A stretch of DNA of 64,000 nt from Pleurocapsa minor GSE-CHR-MK 17-07R (GCA_019359125.1 JAHHHY010000002.1:124001-188000), one strand, 5' to 3'. Counted from the stretch's first letter, positions 41,368 through 50,437 are shown. The notes: generated by a model not told the origin, from the letters alone. A program made the numbers and translations.

Positions 41368-41964
41368 ATGGCAACCATCGCCGCAGAAAACAAAGCGACG
41401 GTTCAGGCGAAAGCCGAACCCCAAGTTCAGGTAGCTGCGCCCAGCCGCCGCGAATTTTTGTATTACATCTGGGGGGCTTCCCTCGTGATGGTTCTGGGCG
41501 AGGCCGCTGTGGCCTTTATCTGGTTTGCCCTTCCGCGCTTCAAGGAAGGTACGTTTGGCGGTATCTTTGACTTCCCTGTGAACAAAGTGCCTCTGAACAA
41601 CGATGCTCCGTACAACGAAGCATCCGGTCGTTTCTGGGTGACCCATTATGACGGCAAGCTGGCCATCCTGTACGGCATCTGCACGCACCTGGGCTGCCTG
41701 CCCAAGTGGGTGCCCAACAATGATCGTTTCGAATGCCCGTGCCACGGTTCCAAGTTTGAGCGTTCCGGCCGTTTTATTGAAGGCCCGGCCCCGCGTAGCC
41801 TGGACCGTTTCCCGATCGTGGTGCAGTTTTCCGACGGCACCACCGCATCTACCTCCGCCGAAGGCGGGGCTGTGGATATCAGCGGCAGGGAAGTCGTCAG
41901 CATCCGTATCGATACCGGCCGCAAGCTGACCATGCCGGGGCACCAGTTACCAGCCGAAGGTTAG
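41368..41964 (+). CDS. Rieske iron-sulfur protein of a cytochrome bc complex
   Basis: 198 residues with one N-terminal membrane helix (about 38-58) and a Rieske fold. Cluster ligands are in CTHLGC (residues 105-110) and CPCHGS (123-128): Cys105, His107, Cys123 and His126, with Cys110 and Cys125 forming the usual disulfide. It passes electrons from quinol to the cytochrome c partner. The ATG follows AGAGGAGG. It is the first gene of the operon with cytochrome b and cytochrome c, 53 bases upstream of cytochrome b. Confidence 0.95.
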   Translation: MATIAAENKATVQAKAEPQVQVAAPSRREFLYYIWGASLVMVLGEAAVAFIWFALPRFKEGTFGGIFDFPVNKVPLNNDAPYNEASGRFWVTHYDGKLAILYGICTHLGCLPKWVPNNDRFECPCHGSKFERSGRFIEGPAPRSLDRFPIVVQFSDGTTASTSAEGGAVDISGREVVSIRIDTGRKLTMPGHQLPAEG

Positions 41965-42017
41965 TCGTTACCCGCAGTTCGTCAAAATCGTTCGTTGTGG
42001 GTTGGTGAGGAGTTTTT

Positions 42018-43829
42018 ATGTCTGTTCTCCCATTCCCGTCCTTCCTTGATGATGTGAAGGAAAAGGGACTCAAGCGTGCCGCTTTGGAAGGCATCAATGA
42101 GGTGGTAGAGCGTGCCACCGCGGGTATGAATCTTCAGGATATCCGCGAAGCGCTTCGTGGCGAGGCCGCAAGCCGCAAGCCGAATCCCCGTCTGCAGCCT
42201 CACGCTGACGGTTTCTGGCTGCACATGCGCCCCAGCTACTTTCACAAGTCGGTCACCGGCGTCTATCCTGAATTCCGCCTCGGCTGGCTGTCTACATACT
42301 TTGTGTTTTTTGAAACCCTGACCGGCATTTTCCTCATGATCTGGTACACGCCCTCCCCGGATGTGGCGTACGCCAACATGATCAACATCATGAGCAACGT
42401 GCCGTTTGGCCAGTTTGTGCGTGACCTGCACCGCCTGGGCGCTGAAGCGATGGTGCTCATCGTGTTCCTGCATATGTTACGCACCTTCTTCACCGGTAGT
42501 TACAAGAAACCACGACAGTTTACGTGGTTCTCTGGCGTGATTCTGCTCATCTGCACCATGTTCCTCAGCTTCAGCGGCTACCTGCTGCCGTGGGACCAGC
42601 TGGCCCTGTGGGCGGTGACGATCGGCGCCTCGATGATTGAAGCTGCGCCGCCGGAAGTGGTCGGTACGAACCTGAACCTGCTCATCCGTGGTGGCCCGGA
42701 CATCGGCGCCAACGGTCTGCTGCGCTTCTATCTGCTGCACGTGCTGGCTGTGCCCGCGGTGCTGTTCATCTTCACCGGCGTGCACTACTACAAGGTGATC
42801 GTGCATGGGCACTCGCTGCCCCCCGGCGAAGAAAATATCGGTGAAGACACCGCCAAGCGCGTGCCGCTGGACAAGCGCGTGTACTTCATCCCGGATATCC
42901 TGACCAGCGAAATCATGTGGATTGCGGTCACCACGCTTGTCCTGGTGGTACTCAGTACGTGGTTCTTCCACGCGCCGCTGGAAGCCCATGCCGACAATCA
43001 GGTGACGCCGCTTGGCACAACCGCGCCATGGTACTTCCTGTGGATTCAGGGCGCGCTGAAGCTGGGCGACAAAGTGCTGTGGGGCATCATTTTCCCCACC
43101 ATCGTCGTGGTGTTCCTGCTGGTCATGCCATACCTGGACGTGACCAAGAGCCGCCGCTATGCCCACCGCCGCTTCGCCTTCACGGTCGCGTTCCTGATGC
43201 TCAGCGTGATGGTCGTGTTCAGCTACATGGGTCTGCCGGAATTCGGCGTCAAGACCTCGGCGGACTCGGAAATCCTGTATCACATGCTGATGGAGCCTGC
43301 CCACAACCATATGGGTGTGCTGCGTCCGATTCCATACGATGAGCTGGTGCCCGGCGTGTATACGACCGAGCAGCTGCACACCGAAGACTATGATGGCGAC
43401 ATAGGCACTGCGCTTGCGTCGTTCAATACAGAACTGGAAGAATCCGGCCTGCATTCGCGCCTCGACCAGTTCCTGGCTGTGACGCAGCATCTCGAGCTGA
43501 ACAACCTGACCTTCACGGCTGTGCCGGCCGATGCGCCGGAACTGCTGGAAGGCCTGGAAAAGCTGGAGCACGAGCTGGAGCTGTATCCGACGGAACTGCC
43601 CGGTGCATGGGCCGCCATCATCGTGACCGAGCCGCAGGCTGGCCTGAAGCGCGTCGATGTGGTCATCTCGTGGCTGGACGTGCAGATTGAGAACGGCCGT
43701 CCGGTGATGGATGCCAATGGCGAGCTGCTGTTCAATCTGGATGAAAATGGCGAGATCGCGCGTCGTGTCACTGGACAGTACATGTACATCCATGAAGATT
43801 CGCAGTACTTTGCAGCACCAGGAGTCTAG
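42018..43829 (+). CDS. Cytochrome b of a bc complex, fused b6/subunit IV with long C-terminal extension
   Basis: 603 residues. Haem b helices are clear: HRLGAEAMVLIVFLHMLRTFF, SGYLLPWDQLALWA, and RFYLLHVLAVPAVLFIFTGVHYY, giving the four histidine ligands. The quinol-site region and later helices (about 285-420) correspond to subunit IV. A hydrophilic extension of about 180 residues follows (about 425-603), with no recognised motif; relatives usually end near 400-450 residues. A basic N-terminal segment of about 75 residues also precedes helix 1. Four bases separate it from the cytochrome c gene. Confidence 0.93.
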   Translation: MSVLPFPSFLDDVKEKGLKRAALEGINEVVERATAGMNLQDIREALRGEAASRKPNPRLQPHADGFWLHMRPSYFHKSVTGVYPEFRLGWLSTYFVFFETLTGIFLMIWYTPSPDVAYANMINIMSNVPFGQFVRDLHRLGAEAMVLIVFLHMLRTFFTGSYKKPRQFTWFSGVILLICTMFLSFSGYLLPWDQLALWAVTIGASMIEAAPPEVVGTNLNLLIRGGPDIGANGLLRFYLLHVLAVPAVLFIFTGVHYYKVIVHGHSLPPGEENIGEDTAKRVPLDKRVYFIPDILTSEIMWIAVTTLVLVVLSTWFFHAPLEAHADNQVTPLGTTAPWYFLWIQGALKLGDKVLWGIIFPTIVVVFLLVMPYLDVTKSRRYAHRRFAFTVAFLMLSVMVVFSYMGLPEFGVKTSADSEILYHMLMEPAHNHMGVLRPIPYDELVPGVYTTEQLHTEDYDGDIGTALASFNTELEESGLHSRLDQFLAVTQHLELNNLTFTAVPADAPELLEGLEKLEHELELYPTELPGAWAAIIVTEPQAGLKRVDVVISWLDVQIENGRPVMDANGELLFNLDENGEIARRVTGQYMYIHEDSQYFAAPGV

Positions 43830-43832
43830 TTC

Positions 43833-44936
43833 GTGAAACTAAATCGACTGCTCATTGAGCGCATCGACCATCGCATTCTCGTGGGGACCCTGGCGTTCCT
43901 GGCGATCATGGTGCTGCTCGGCTGGATCTGGATTAACGAGAACGGGCGTATGGCGGCCTTCGACCGGCAGTATCTGGCCCGCTCGATTGAGCGTGGTGCG
44001 GCGCTGTACGCGGCAAACTGCTCCAGCTGCCACGGTGTGGATGGTCTTGGTGCCGTGGGCCGCGCCCCGGCGCTGAACAGCCCGTATCTGTTCGGTCATG
44101 ACTTCCTGGCCGAGATCGATACCGAGCTGACCGTTCTGAATGCGGAACGTCCGACGGCCGAGCTGAATGGCCTGACCGAACGCGTGACCGAAATCGACGC
44201 CCGCATCGCTGAGCTGACGACCGAGCGTGATGCGCTCATCGCCCAGATGGGCCCGGCCGTGAATATCGGCTACGACCCGGACAGCCCGTCACGTACCCAG
44301 CGCATGGGGTGGACGGCCACGCTGCGCTCGCTCGTGCTGACCACACTCGTGGCCGGTCGCCCGACCAGCGGCAACTACTGGCCGCAGCCGATGGCCTCGT
44401 GGAGCCAGTCGACGGGTGCCAGCCTGCGCACCGACCAGCTGGAAGACCTGACGAACTTCATCCTGAACTGGGATAAGGGCAGCAACTGGACGCTGGACGA
44501 CCTGAACAGCGTGCGCCAGTTCCCGATTTACCCGATTGACCCCAGCACGGTGACGATTGTCGAAGGTGACCCGCGTATCGGCGCCACCACCGAAATCGCC
44601 GCAGTGATGGAAGGTCTGGCGATGGTGACGGGCGATCCGCAGAACGGTCAGACGCTGTACAACAGCGCGGTACTGGGCTGCACGGGCTGCCATGCCAATG
44701 CTGCTGTTGCGCCGCTGGTTGAAGGCACTTGGACGCGCGTGACCAACGAACGCCTGACGCTGCCTGAATTCGCGGGTTACACCGGCGAGCAGTACCTGGC
44801 CGAGTCGATCATCCACCCGAACGACTACACGGTTCCGACCTACGCATCCGGCGTGATGCCTGCTAATTTTGGCGACCGCCTGAGCTACCAGGAACTGGCG
44901 GACATGATCGAGTATCTGAAGACGCAGGATCAGTAA
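43833..44936 (+). CDS. Membrane-anchored dihaem cytochrome c of the bc complex
   Basis: 367 residues from a GTG with AGGAGT upstream. One N-terminal membrane helix (about 13-35), a first haem site CSSCH at residues 63-67, a coiled-coil insertion (about 92-135, with LTERVTEIDARIAELTTERD), a region without haem, and a second haem site CTGCH at 283-287. Axial Met candidates are ASGVMPANFG for the second. Third gene of the bc operon; likely accepts electrons from the Rieske cluster and passes them on to an oxidase. Confidence 0.92.
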   Translation: MKLNRLLIERIDHRILVGTLAFLAIMVLLGWIWINENGRMAAFDRQYLARSIERGAALYAANCSSCHGVDGLGAVGRAPALNSPYLFGHDFLAEIDTELTVLNAERPTAELNGLTERVTEIDARIAELTTERDALIAQMGPAVNIGYDPDSPSRTQRMGWTATLRSLVLTTLVAGRPTSGNYWPQPMASWSQSTGASLRTDQLEDLTNFILNWDKGSNWTLDDLNSVRQFPIYPIDPSTVTIVEGDPRIGATTEIAAVMEGLAMVTGDPQNGQTLYNSAVLGCTGCHANAAVAPLVEGTWTRVTNERLTLPEFAGYTGEQYLAESIIHPNDYTVPTYASGVMPANFGDRLSYQELADMIEYLKTQDQ

Positions 44937-44964
44937 ACAACCCGGTTTGCGATTGCAGGCAACT

Positions 44965-45006
44965 AAAAAAAGAGACGGCCCGACATACCCGGCCGTCTCT
45001 TTTTTT
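44965..45006 (+). terminator. Intrinsic terminator of the bc operon
   Basis: AAAAAAGAGACGGCC pairs with GGCCGTCTCTTTTTT around a ten-base loop, with a T tract, 28 bases after the cytochrome c stop. Confidence 0.95.
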
Positions 45007-45049
45007 ATATGTTATTTCAGCTTGTGGGGCAGGTCTGGCTGCTGAATCA

Positions 45050-45058
45050 TGCTATAGT
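45050..45058 (+). promoter_or_regulatory. Extended -10 element TGC-TATAGT
   Basis: TGCTATAGT lies 38 bases before the PAAR-like gene, just after the bc-operon terminator. No convincing -35. Confidence 0.5.
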
Positions 45059-45096
45059 CCTAACAGAGACAAGTTTTAGTTACAGGAGAAATACCC

Positions 45097-45486
45097 ATGG
45101 CTGCACCGCTTGTTGTGATGGGCGCGATGATGATGTGCCCGTTCGGGCTGACACCGGCGAGCCTGACCGTGATCCCCAAAGGACCACCCGTCCTGATTGG
45201 CAATATGCCCGCCGCAACCATCATGGACTTTGTGCCTGTGGGCAATATTCCCACATTTGGCGTGTGTACCTCCCCGGCGAATCCAGCATCGGTGGCGGCC
45301 AAGGCGGCAGGTTCGCCCGGTTCACCGTGCGTGCCTGTGACCACCAGCCCGTGGACGCCCGGCTCTCCACAATTGCTGATCAACGGTTTGCCCGCGCTGA
45401 ATGCCAGCTGCACCTGCATCTGTGCCCTGTCGGGCGGGGCGCCGATTACAATCACCAATCCTGGCCAGACAACTGTGCTGGGCTGA
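45097..45486 (+). CDS. PAAR-like protein (DUF4280 type)
   Basis: 129 residues, Gly/Pro-rich, with no signal peptide. Repeated hairpin units (LVVMGAMMMCPFGLTPASL, VIPKGPPVLIGNMPAATIMD, NIPTFGVCTSPANPA, SPQLLINGLPALNASCTC) match DUF4280, a relative of the PAAR domains that cap the spikes of contractile or type VI injection machines. Conserved cysteines may bind metal. AGGAGA precedes the ATG. No tube, sheath, baseplate or effector gene is in the window, so the protein stands alone between the bc and ccm operons. Confidence 0.82.
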   Translation: MAAPLVVMGAMMMCPFGLTPASLTVIPKGPPVLIGNMPAATIMDFVPVGNIPTFGVCTSPANPASVAAKAAGSPGSPCVPVTTSPWTPGSPQLLINGLPALNASCTCICALSGGAPITITNPGQTTVLG

Positions 45487-45573
45487 TGGATCCACATCTC
45501 GCTAGGCCGGCAGAATTACGCTAGAATAGCCGGGATTGATGAAGACCCGTCCCGCCAAGGAGCTGTCCCGCAC

Positions 45574-46134
45574 ATGCTTACGCGCACTACTCGCCACCTG
45601 ATGCGTCCACTGCTTGCCATTGCCTTTGTGGCCAGCCTTGCACTGCCACTTGCTGCGCAGGACAGCCCCACACCCGACTCACTGCCCTCGTTTGCGGCCA
45701 CTGCGACCGCGCTGGCATCGAACAGCGGCGGCCCTGCTGATTTCAGCGCGACTGCGACTGCGCTTGCTGCTGAAAGTGCGCCTGCCGTGCAGGTCACCAT
45801 TGCGCCGGAGCAGATTGCGCCGGTAGCGACCGAAGCGCCTGCTGCCGAAGTAACCGAGGAACCAACGGCTGAAGTGACTGCCGAAGCGACCGAAGAACCT
45901 GCGGCTGAGCCGACTGCTGAACCCACAGTGGAAGCCGCGCCGGTGGTTGAGCCGACTGCCGAGCCTGTCGCGGAACCGACCGCTGAACCTGCGGCCGAAA
46001 GCGAAGAAGATGCTGGTGCAGCGGGCACGACCACGCTGGTTCTGCTGATCGGCCTGGGCGCTGTGCTGGCGGTCGGTGGCCTGACGCTGCTGCGCGAACG
46101 CTTTGAGAACAAGGAAGACAAGTCCGGCGCGTAG
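45574..46134 (+). CDS. Secreted Pro/Thr/Ala/Glu-rich stalk protein with C-terminal anchor
   Basis: 186 residues: signal peptide (ending LPLAAQ), two copies of a short FxATATALA unit, a low-complexity stretch of about 60 residues built of PTAEP/EPTAE repeats, a C-terminal membrane helix (TTLVLLIGLGAVLAVGGLTL) and a charged tail. It resembles wall- or membrane-anchored stalk or spacer proteins. No catalytic domain. Its neighbours are the PAAR-like gene and the ccm operon, with its own terminator behind it. Confidence 0.72.
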   Translation: MLTRTTRHLMRPLLAIAFVASLALPLAAQDSPTPDSLPSFAATATALASNSGGPADFSATATALAAESAPAVQVTIAPEQIAPVATEAPAAEVTEEPTAEVTAEATEEPAAEPTAEPTVEAAPVVEPTAEPVAEPTAEPAAESEEDAGAAGTTTLVLLIGLGAVLAVGGLTLLRERFENKEDKSGA

Positions 46135-46158
46135 ACGCCAGATGTCCCGCAACCACAC

Positions 46159-46195
46159 ATCCCCGTCCTGCGTATTTACAGAGACGGGGATTTTG
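46159..46195 (+). terminator. Intrinsic terminator of the stalk-protein gene
   Basis: ATCCCCGTC (46159-46167) pairs with GACGGGGAT (46183-46191), followed by TTTGCATTTTT. It separates the stalk gene from the ccm promoter. Confidence 0.75.
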
Positions 46196-46247
46196 CATTT
46201 TTATGCAGCTTGCCCATCGGATGGATTGTGATGCCCGTCACAAGATA

Positions 46248-46256
46248 TGCTATAAT
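46248..46256 (+). promoter_or_regulatory. Extended -10 element of the ccm operon, TGC-TATAAT
   Basis: TGC followed by a perfect TATAAT lies 43 bases before the ccmE start. A partial -35 (TTGTGA, 46226-46231) is at 19 bases. It fits as the promoter of the whole ccm operon. Confidence 0.6.
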
Positions 46257-46298
46257 TCAGGCTACTCCGTTCGGGCAAGTTCACAGGATAAGCGAAGC

Positions 46299-46835
46299 AT
46301 GGCGCAAGCGACTTGGGAAAAATCGGTATCGTCCGCGAAGATCACCAGCAAAGCCTCTGGCGGACGCTGGAAATTCCTGATCGGCGCATTTCTCATCCTC
46401 GGCGCGGTTGGGTATCTGGTAGTTTCGGGCATGCTGAGCGGGGCGCGCTACTATATCAGCGTGGCCGAGCTGCTGAACAACTCTGAACGATATGCCGGGC
46501 AGACGGTGCGCGTCAGCGGTGCCGTCATCGGCGACACCATTGCCTATGACAGCGAAAACCTGCTGATTGACTTCACAGTAGTCTCGATGCCGGAAGAATA
46601 CACCAACCTGGCCGATGCTCTGCATTATGCGGTCAATGACCCGACCGCCCAGCGCATGCAGGTGCATGTGGACAACCAGGTGAAGCCGGAATTGCTGCAG
46701 CATGAGGCGCAGGCCATCATGACCGGCACGATGGGGACCGATGGCATCTTCTATGTCAGCGAACTGAACCTGAAGTGCCCCAGCCGCTTCACGGAAGACG
46801 GTCCCGACCAGTCCATCGCACAGCCCGGGGTGTAA
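46299..46835 (+). CDS. ccmE: Haem chaperone CcmE, cysteine type
   Basis: Carries haem from CcmABCD to CcmFH during cytochrome c maturation, outside the membrane. 178 residues from the ATG at 46299: one membrane helix (about 23-45), then the OB-fold with YAGQTVRVSGAVIGDTIAY and AQAIMTGTM. In the classical family the covalent haem ligand is His in LAKHDENY; here the aligned block is LNLKCPSRF, with Cys160 in place of His and Phe in place of Tyr. A Cys-type CcmE is known from other lineages. Seven bases separate it from ccmF. Confidence 0.9.
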   Translation: MAQATWEKSVSSAKITSKASGGRWKFLIGAFLILGAVGYLVVSGMLSGARYYISVAELLNNSERYAGQTVRVSGAVIGDTIAYDSENLLIDFTVVSMPEEYTNLADALHYAVNDPTAQRMQVHVDNQVKPELLQHEAQAIMTGTMGTDGIFYVSELNLKCPSRFTEDGPDQSIAQPGV

Positions 46836-46841
46836 CCCGAC

Positions 46842-48950
46842 ATGCTCGCAGAAATCGGTTATATCTCTCTGGCGCTGTCATTCGCAGCGGCAGTCTTTGG
46901 CGCAGCAGCATCCCTGTATGGCGCGCGGCGCAAACAGGCCATGTGGATCGACAGCGGGCGCAATGCCGCGCTGCTCACGTTCCCGCTGCTGCTGGTGTCC
47001 ACGCTGGCGCTGCTGGTCGGCCTGATGACGCAGGATTACCAGATCAGCTATGTGTGGGCGGTCACCAATCCTACTACCCCGATGTTCTATCGCGTGACGG
47101 CGCTGTGGGGCAGCCAGCAGGGCAGCCTGCTGTTCTGGAACCTGCTGATGGCTGGCTTCGCCTTTGTGGCGCTGCTGGCCAACTGGAAGCTGAATCCGCG
47201 CCTGATGCCGTATTTCACGGTCTACAGCATGCTTACTCTGGCCTTTTTCATCGGGCTGGTGCTGTTCCTCGAAAATCCGTTTGAACGCTACTGGATCATC
47301 CCCGGCGCTGATGGCGTGGGCGAGGTGGTGCAGGCACAGTTTGCCCCGGCCAATGCCGTCGCCCCTGAGGCGGCGCGTCTGGCTGAGACGGCGCGCGGCC
47401 TGAACCCGCTGCTGCGCCATTTTGGCATGATCATTCATCCGCCGATGCTGTACCTTGGCTTCGTCGGCTTCCTGGTGCCGTTCGCGTTTGCGATGGCGGC
47501 GCTGGCCTCCAACGACCTGTCGACCAACTGGATCAAGGCGACGCGCCGCTGGACGCTGGTGGCCTGGCTGTTCCTCAGCCTGGGCCTGCTGCTGGGCGGG
47601 CGCTGGGCCTATGACGTGCTGGGCTGGGGCGGCTACTGGGGCTGGGACCCGGTGGAAAACGCGGCCTTCATCCCGTGGCTGGTGGGCACCGCCTTCCTGC
47701 ACAGTGTGATGATCCAGGAAAAGCGCGGCATGCTGAAGGTGTGGAACATGTTCCTCGTCATCTTCACCTTCTCATCCGTAATTTTTGGCACGTTTGCCAC
47801 GCGCAGCGGCCTGATCGACAGCGTGCACAGCTTCGCCCGCAGCGAAATCGGCGCGCCGATGTTCTTCTTCTGGGCAGGCGTGACGATCGTCAGTGTGGCG
47901 CTGATCGTCGTGCGCTGGTCGCAGGGCGCGCTGAAAAGCGAACATGGCTTCGCGGGCGTGCTCAGCCGTGAGTCGCTGTTCGTGCTGAACAACGTGGTAT
48001 TCGTCGCGCTGGCGTTGGCGATCTTCTGGGGTAGCTTTGGCGCGCCCATCATCACCGAGATGGTCACCGGCACCGATATCACCCTCGGCCCGGACTACTT
48101 CTATACTGTGACCGTGCCGCTGTTCATCGCCATGTATATCCTGATGGGCATCGCGCCACTATCCGCATGGGGTGCTGTGTCTGCGCGTAGCCTGGGGCGC
48201 TCGATCCTGGTGCCGGTGGGTGTGACGCTGGCCGCCGTCGTGCTGATTGCCCTCACCGGCGTGAATGACCCCGGCGCGCTGTTTGGCTATGGCGTGGTGC
48301 TGCTGGCCGCGTTCGTGGCTGGCTACGAGATCGTGCGCGGCGCCCGTGCGCGGGCCCGTGCCGCTGGCGAACATCCGCTGCTGGCTGCTGTGAGCATTTT
48401 CACGCGCAACCGCCGCCGTTACGGTGGATTCATCATCCACCTGGGCATCACGGTCATCGGCATCGGCGTGATTGGCAGCACCCTGTTCCAGCAGGAAACG
48501 CAGCGCACGCTGGCGATTGGTGAATCGCTGCAATTCTCCGGCTATGAGCTGCGCCTGGACAGCATGGAATATGGCCAGATTGCCGACGACGGCCGCCAGA
48601 TGGATATCGCCAACCTGACGCTGAAGCGCGATGATGAAGTGCTGACCACGCTGCGTCCGCGCCATGATGTGTTTCCCGCGGCCGCTGACCAGCAGCCGAT
48701 GGTGATGAATATCCCCAGCGCGTATGGCACGCTGGAAAATGACTACTATGTGCTGCTGGTGGGCGTTCAGCCCAGCGGCGCTGTGACCTTCAAAGTGTAC
48801 GTCAACCCGCTCATCAATCTGGTGTGGTGGGGCGGGCTGGTGCTGATTGCCGGCACGCTGATCGCCTCATGGCCGACCGGCCAGAAGGCAGAAGCACGCC
48901 AGCGTGTGGCCAACGCGGTCGCAGTGCAGCGCGGCCAGGTGACGGTATGA
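46842..48950 (+). CDS. ccmF: Haem lyase subunit CcmF
   Basis: 702-residue membrane protein with about fifteen helices that joins haem to apocytochromes together with CcmH. The tryptophan-rich WWD signature is WGGYWGWDPVENAAFIPWLV near residue 262; conserved His-containing helices include RHFGMIIHPPMLYLG and FLHSVMIQEK. A periplasmic-type C-terminal domain (about 555-680) precedes the last helix. The stop overlaps ccmH by ATGA. Confidence 0.96.
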   Translation: MLAEIGYISLALSFAAAVFGAAASLYGARRKQAMWIDSGRNAALLTFPLLLVSTLALLVGLMTQDYQISYVWAVTNPTTPMFYRVTALWGSQQGSLLFWNLLMAGFAFVALLANWKLNPRLMPYFTVYSMLTLAFFIGLVLFLENPFERYWIIPGADGVGEVVQAQFAPANAVAPEAARLAETARGLNPLLRHFGMIIHPPMLYLGFVGFLVPFAFAMAALASNDLSTNWIKATRRWTLVAWLFLSLGLLLGGRWAYDVLGWGGYWGWDPVENAAFIPWLVGTAFLHSVMIQEKRGMLKVWNMFLVIFTFSSVIFGTFATRSGLIDSVHSFARSEIGAPMFFFWAGVTIVSVALIVVRWSQGALKSEHGFAGVLSRESLFVLNNVVFVALALAIFWGSFGAPIITEMVTGTDITLGPDYFYTVTVPLFIAMYILMGIAPLSAWGAVSARSLGRSILVPVGVTLAAVVLIALTGVNDPGALFGYGVVLLAAFVAGYEIVRGARARARAAGEHPLLAAVSIFTRNRRRYGGFIIHLGITVIGIGVIGSTLFQQETQRTLAIGESLQFSGYELRLDSMEYGQIADDGRQMDIANLTLKRDDEVLTTLRPRHDVFPAAADQQPMVMNIPSAYGTLENDYYVLLVGVQPSGAVTFKVYVNPLINLVWWGGLVLIAGTLIASWPTGQKAEARQRVANAVAVQRGQVTV

Positions 48951-49447
48951 CCCGTCTGGCGCGCGTCGTCTTTGCCGTCTGGGTCGTCTGCCTGGTCGCA
49001 CTGGTGGGCAGTGCGCTGGCCCAAGATAGCGAACCAGTCGTGTCCGTCAGTGATGACGCCGTGCTGGACGTGGCCAAAAGCCTGTACTGCCCGGTGTGCC
49101 CGAATGAGCCGCTGGATACCTGCCAGACGCTGGCGTGTGTGAACTGGCGCGAGGACATCCGCACGCAGCTGGCGCAGGGCCGTAGCAAAGACGAAATTAT
49201 CGCCGACTTTGTGGCGCGCTACGGCGAACGGGCTTCAGCCATCCCGCTGGACCCCGGCCTGCGCGCCTTAAGCACGGTGACGCCGTATGTGCTGGCGGTG
49301 CTGGCGCTGGGCGCTGCCGTGCTGCTCATCACGCGCTGGCGGCGCGCTGGGGCCGCCCCTGCCGCGCAATCAACGACCGCAGCGGCTTCACCGGCGGGTG
49401 ATCTCGACCGTTATCGCGCCATGCTGGAAGAAGACCTGAAACGATAG
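48947..49447 (+). CDS. ccmH: Thiol oxidoreductase CcmH/CcmL, unusual cysteine pattern
   Basis: 166 residues. Signal peptide or anchor (residues 1-25), a domain with the redox motif LYCPVC and two extra cysteines in [13 protein letters not shown], family block [21 protein letters not shown] then VARYGE, and a C-terminal membrane helix with a short tail. The family normally has LRCPVCQG without the additional cysteine pair. It reduces or holds the CXXCH thiols of apocytochromes. Coupled to ccmF by ATGA, nine bases before ccmG. Confidence 0.92.
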   Translation: MTRLARVVFAVWVVCLVALVGSALAQDSEPVVSVSDDAVLDVAKSLYCPVCPNEPLDTCQTLACVNWREDIRTQLAQGRSKDEIIADFVARYGERASAIPLDPGLRALSTVTPYVLAVLALGAAVLLITRWRRAGAAPAAQSTTAAASPAGDLDRYRAMLEEDLKR

Positions 49448-49456
49448 GACACTTGA

Positions 49457-50059
49457 ATGGACGAACTGGAGCGTATCCAGCAGCAGGTGATGAACCCCGG
49501 TGCAGCGCTGGCCGATGCCCCGGCAAAGCCGCGCCTCAGCCCGGGCATGATCACGCTGCTGATCGGCATTGCCTCTGTGGTGCTGGTGGTGGGCATCGCG
49601 TTTGTGCGCAGCCAGCAGACACAGCCCAGTGACGGGCGTGCCCCGGACTTCAGCGTGACCACGTTCGATGGTGAGACGGTCACGCTGTCCGAGCTGCGCG
49701 GGCGCATTGTGGTGATCAACTTCTGGGCGAGCTGGTGCGGCCCGTGCCGCGCCGAGGCCCCCGCGCTGGAAGCTGTCTGGCGCAATTATGCCGATGACGG
49801 CGTGGTCGTGCTGGGCGTGGCCTATGCCGATGATGCCGACGACTCGCGCGCTTTCATCGCTGAATACGGCCTGACGTATCCGAATGCATCCGACATCGGC
49901 ACCACCATCAGCAAAGACCTGTATCATATTCAGGGCGTGCCAGAGACCTTCATCATCGATCAGAACGGTGACGTGGCGCAGTTTATCTATGCCGGTGTGA
50001 CCGAGCAGCAGCTCACCACCGTCATCGAGAGCCTGCTCAATGGCGGGGGGCTGTCTTGA
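49457..50059 (+). CDS. ccmG: TlpA/CcmG-type membrane thioredoxin
   Basis: 200 residues with one N-terminal membrane helix (about 29-49) and a thioredoxin fold. The active site is [20 protein letters not shown]; the cis-proline block is [12 protein letters not shown]. Position in the operon indicates it supplies electrons to CcmH or apocytochrome thiols. Length fits ResA/CcmG relatives. Its end overlaps the next gene by four bases (TTGA). Confidence 0.92.
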   Translation: MDELERIQQQVMNPGAALADAPAKPRLSPGMITLLIGIASVVLVVGIAFVRSQQTQPSDGRAPDFSVTTFDGETVTLSELRGRIVVINFWASWCGPCRAEAPALEAVWRNYADDGVVVLGVAYADDADDSRAFIAEYGLTYPNASDIGTTISKDLYHIQGVPETFIIDQNGDVAQFIYAGVTEQQLTTVIESLLNGGGLS

Positions 50060-50427
50060 CCATTGAAGGGCTGATCCTGTCGCTGATGATGGCGTCGATC
50101 GTGATTCTGGCCGTCGCGCTGCCTTTCCTGCGCCGCGCCACCGGCGAGTCGCGCCACGATACCGATCTTGGCATGCAGCGTGACCGCATCATGGCCTACT
50201 ACGAGCGCGTGCTGCAAAATGTCCATGACCTGGATGAAGACCACGCGCTGGGCAAAATCGATGACGAATACCATGCCCGTGACCGCGAATTCTGGACGCT
50301 GCGCGGGGCCCAGGCGCTGAAGCTGCTGGAGACGCTGGACAGCCAGCCGCTGGCCGGGGTGACCACCGGCGATCTGGACGATGCCATTGAACGCATGGTG
50401 GCACGCGCGCGCAGTGAAGCATCCTAA
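50056..50427 (+). CDS. CcmI-like small membrane protein
   Basis: 123 residues from a TTG start coupled to ccmG. One membrane helix (about 4-24), then a helical soluble region with AYYERVLQNVHDLDEDHALGKIDDEYHARDREFW and LLETLDSQP. This resembles the N-terminal membrane-proximal segment of CcmI (cytochrome c-type biogenesis, TIGR-type CcmI domain), but without its TPR part. Assignment rests on layout and context more than on strong motifs. Confidence 0.65.
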   Translation: MTIEGLILSLMMASIVILAVALPFLRRATGESRHDTDLGMQRDRIMAYYERVLQNVHDLDEDHALGKIDDEYHARDREFWTLRGAQALKLLETLDSQPLAGVTTGDLDDAIERMVARARSEAS

Positions 50428-50437
50428 GGCAGGCAAA

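Noticed and set aside
42477-43793. Long minus-strand frame opposite cytochrome b
   Set aside because: Shadow of a gene with all haem ligands in the plus strand; biased in His, Gln and Arg.
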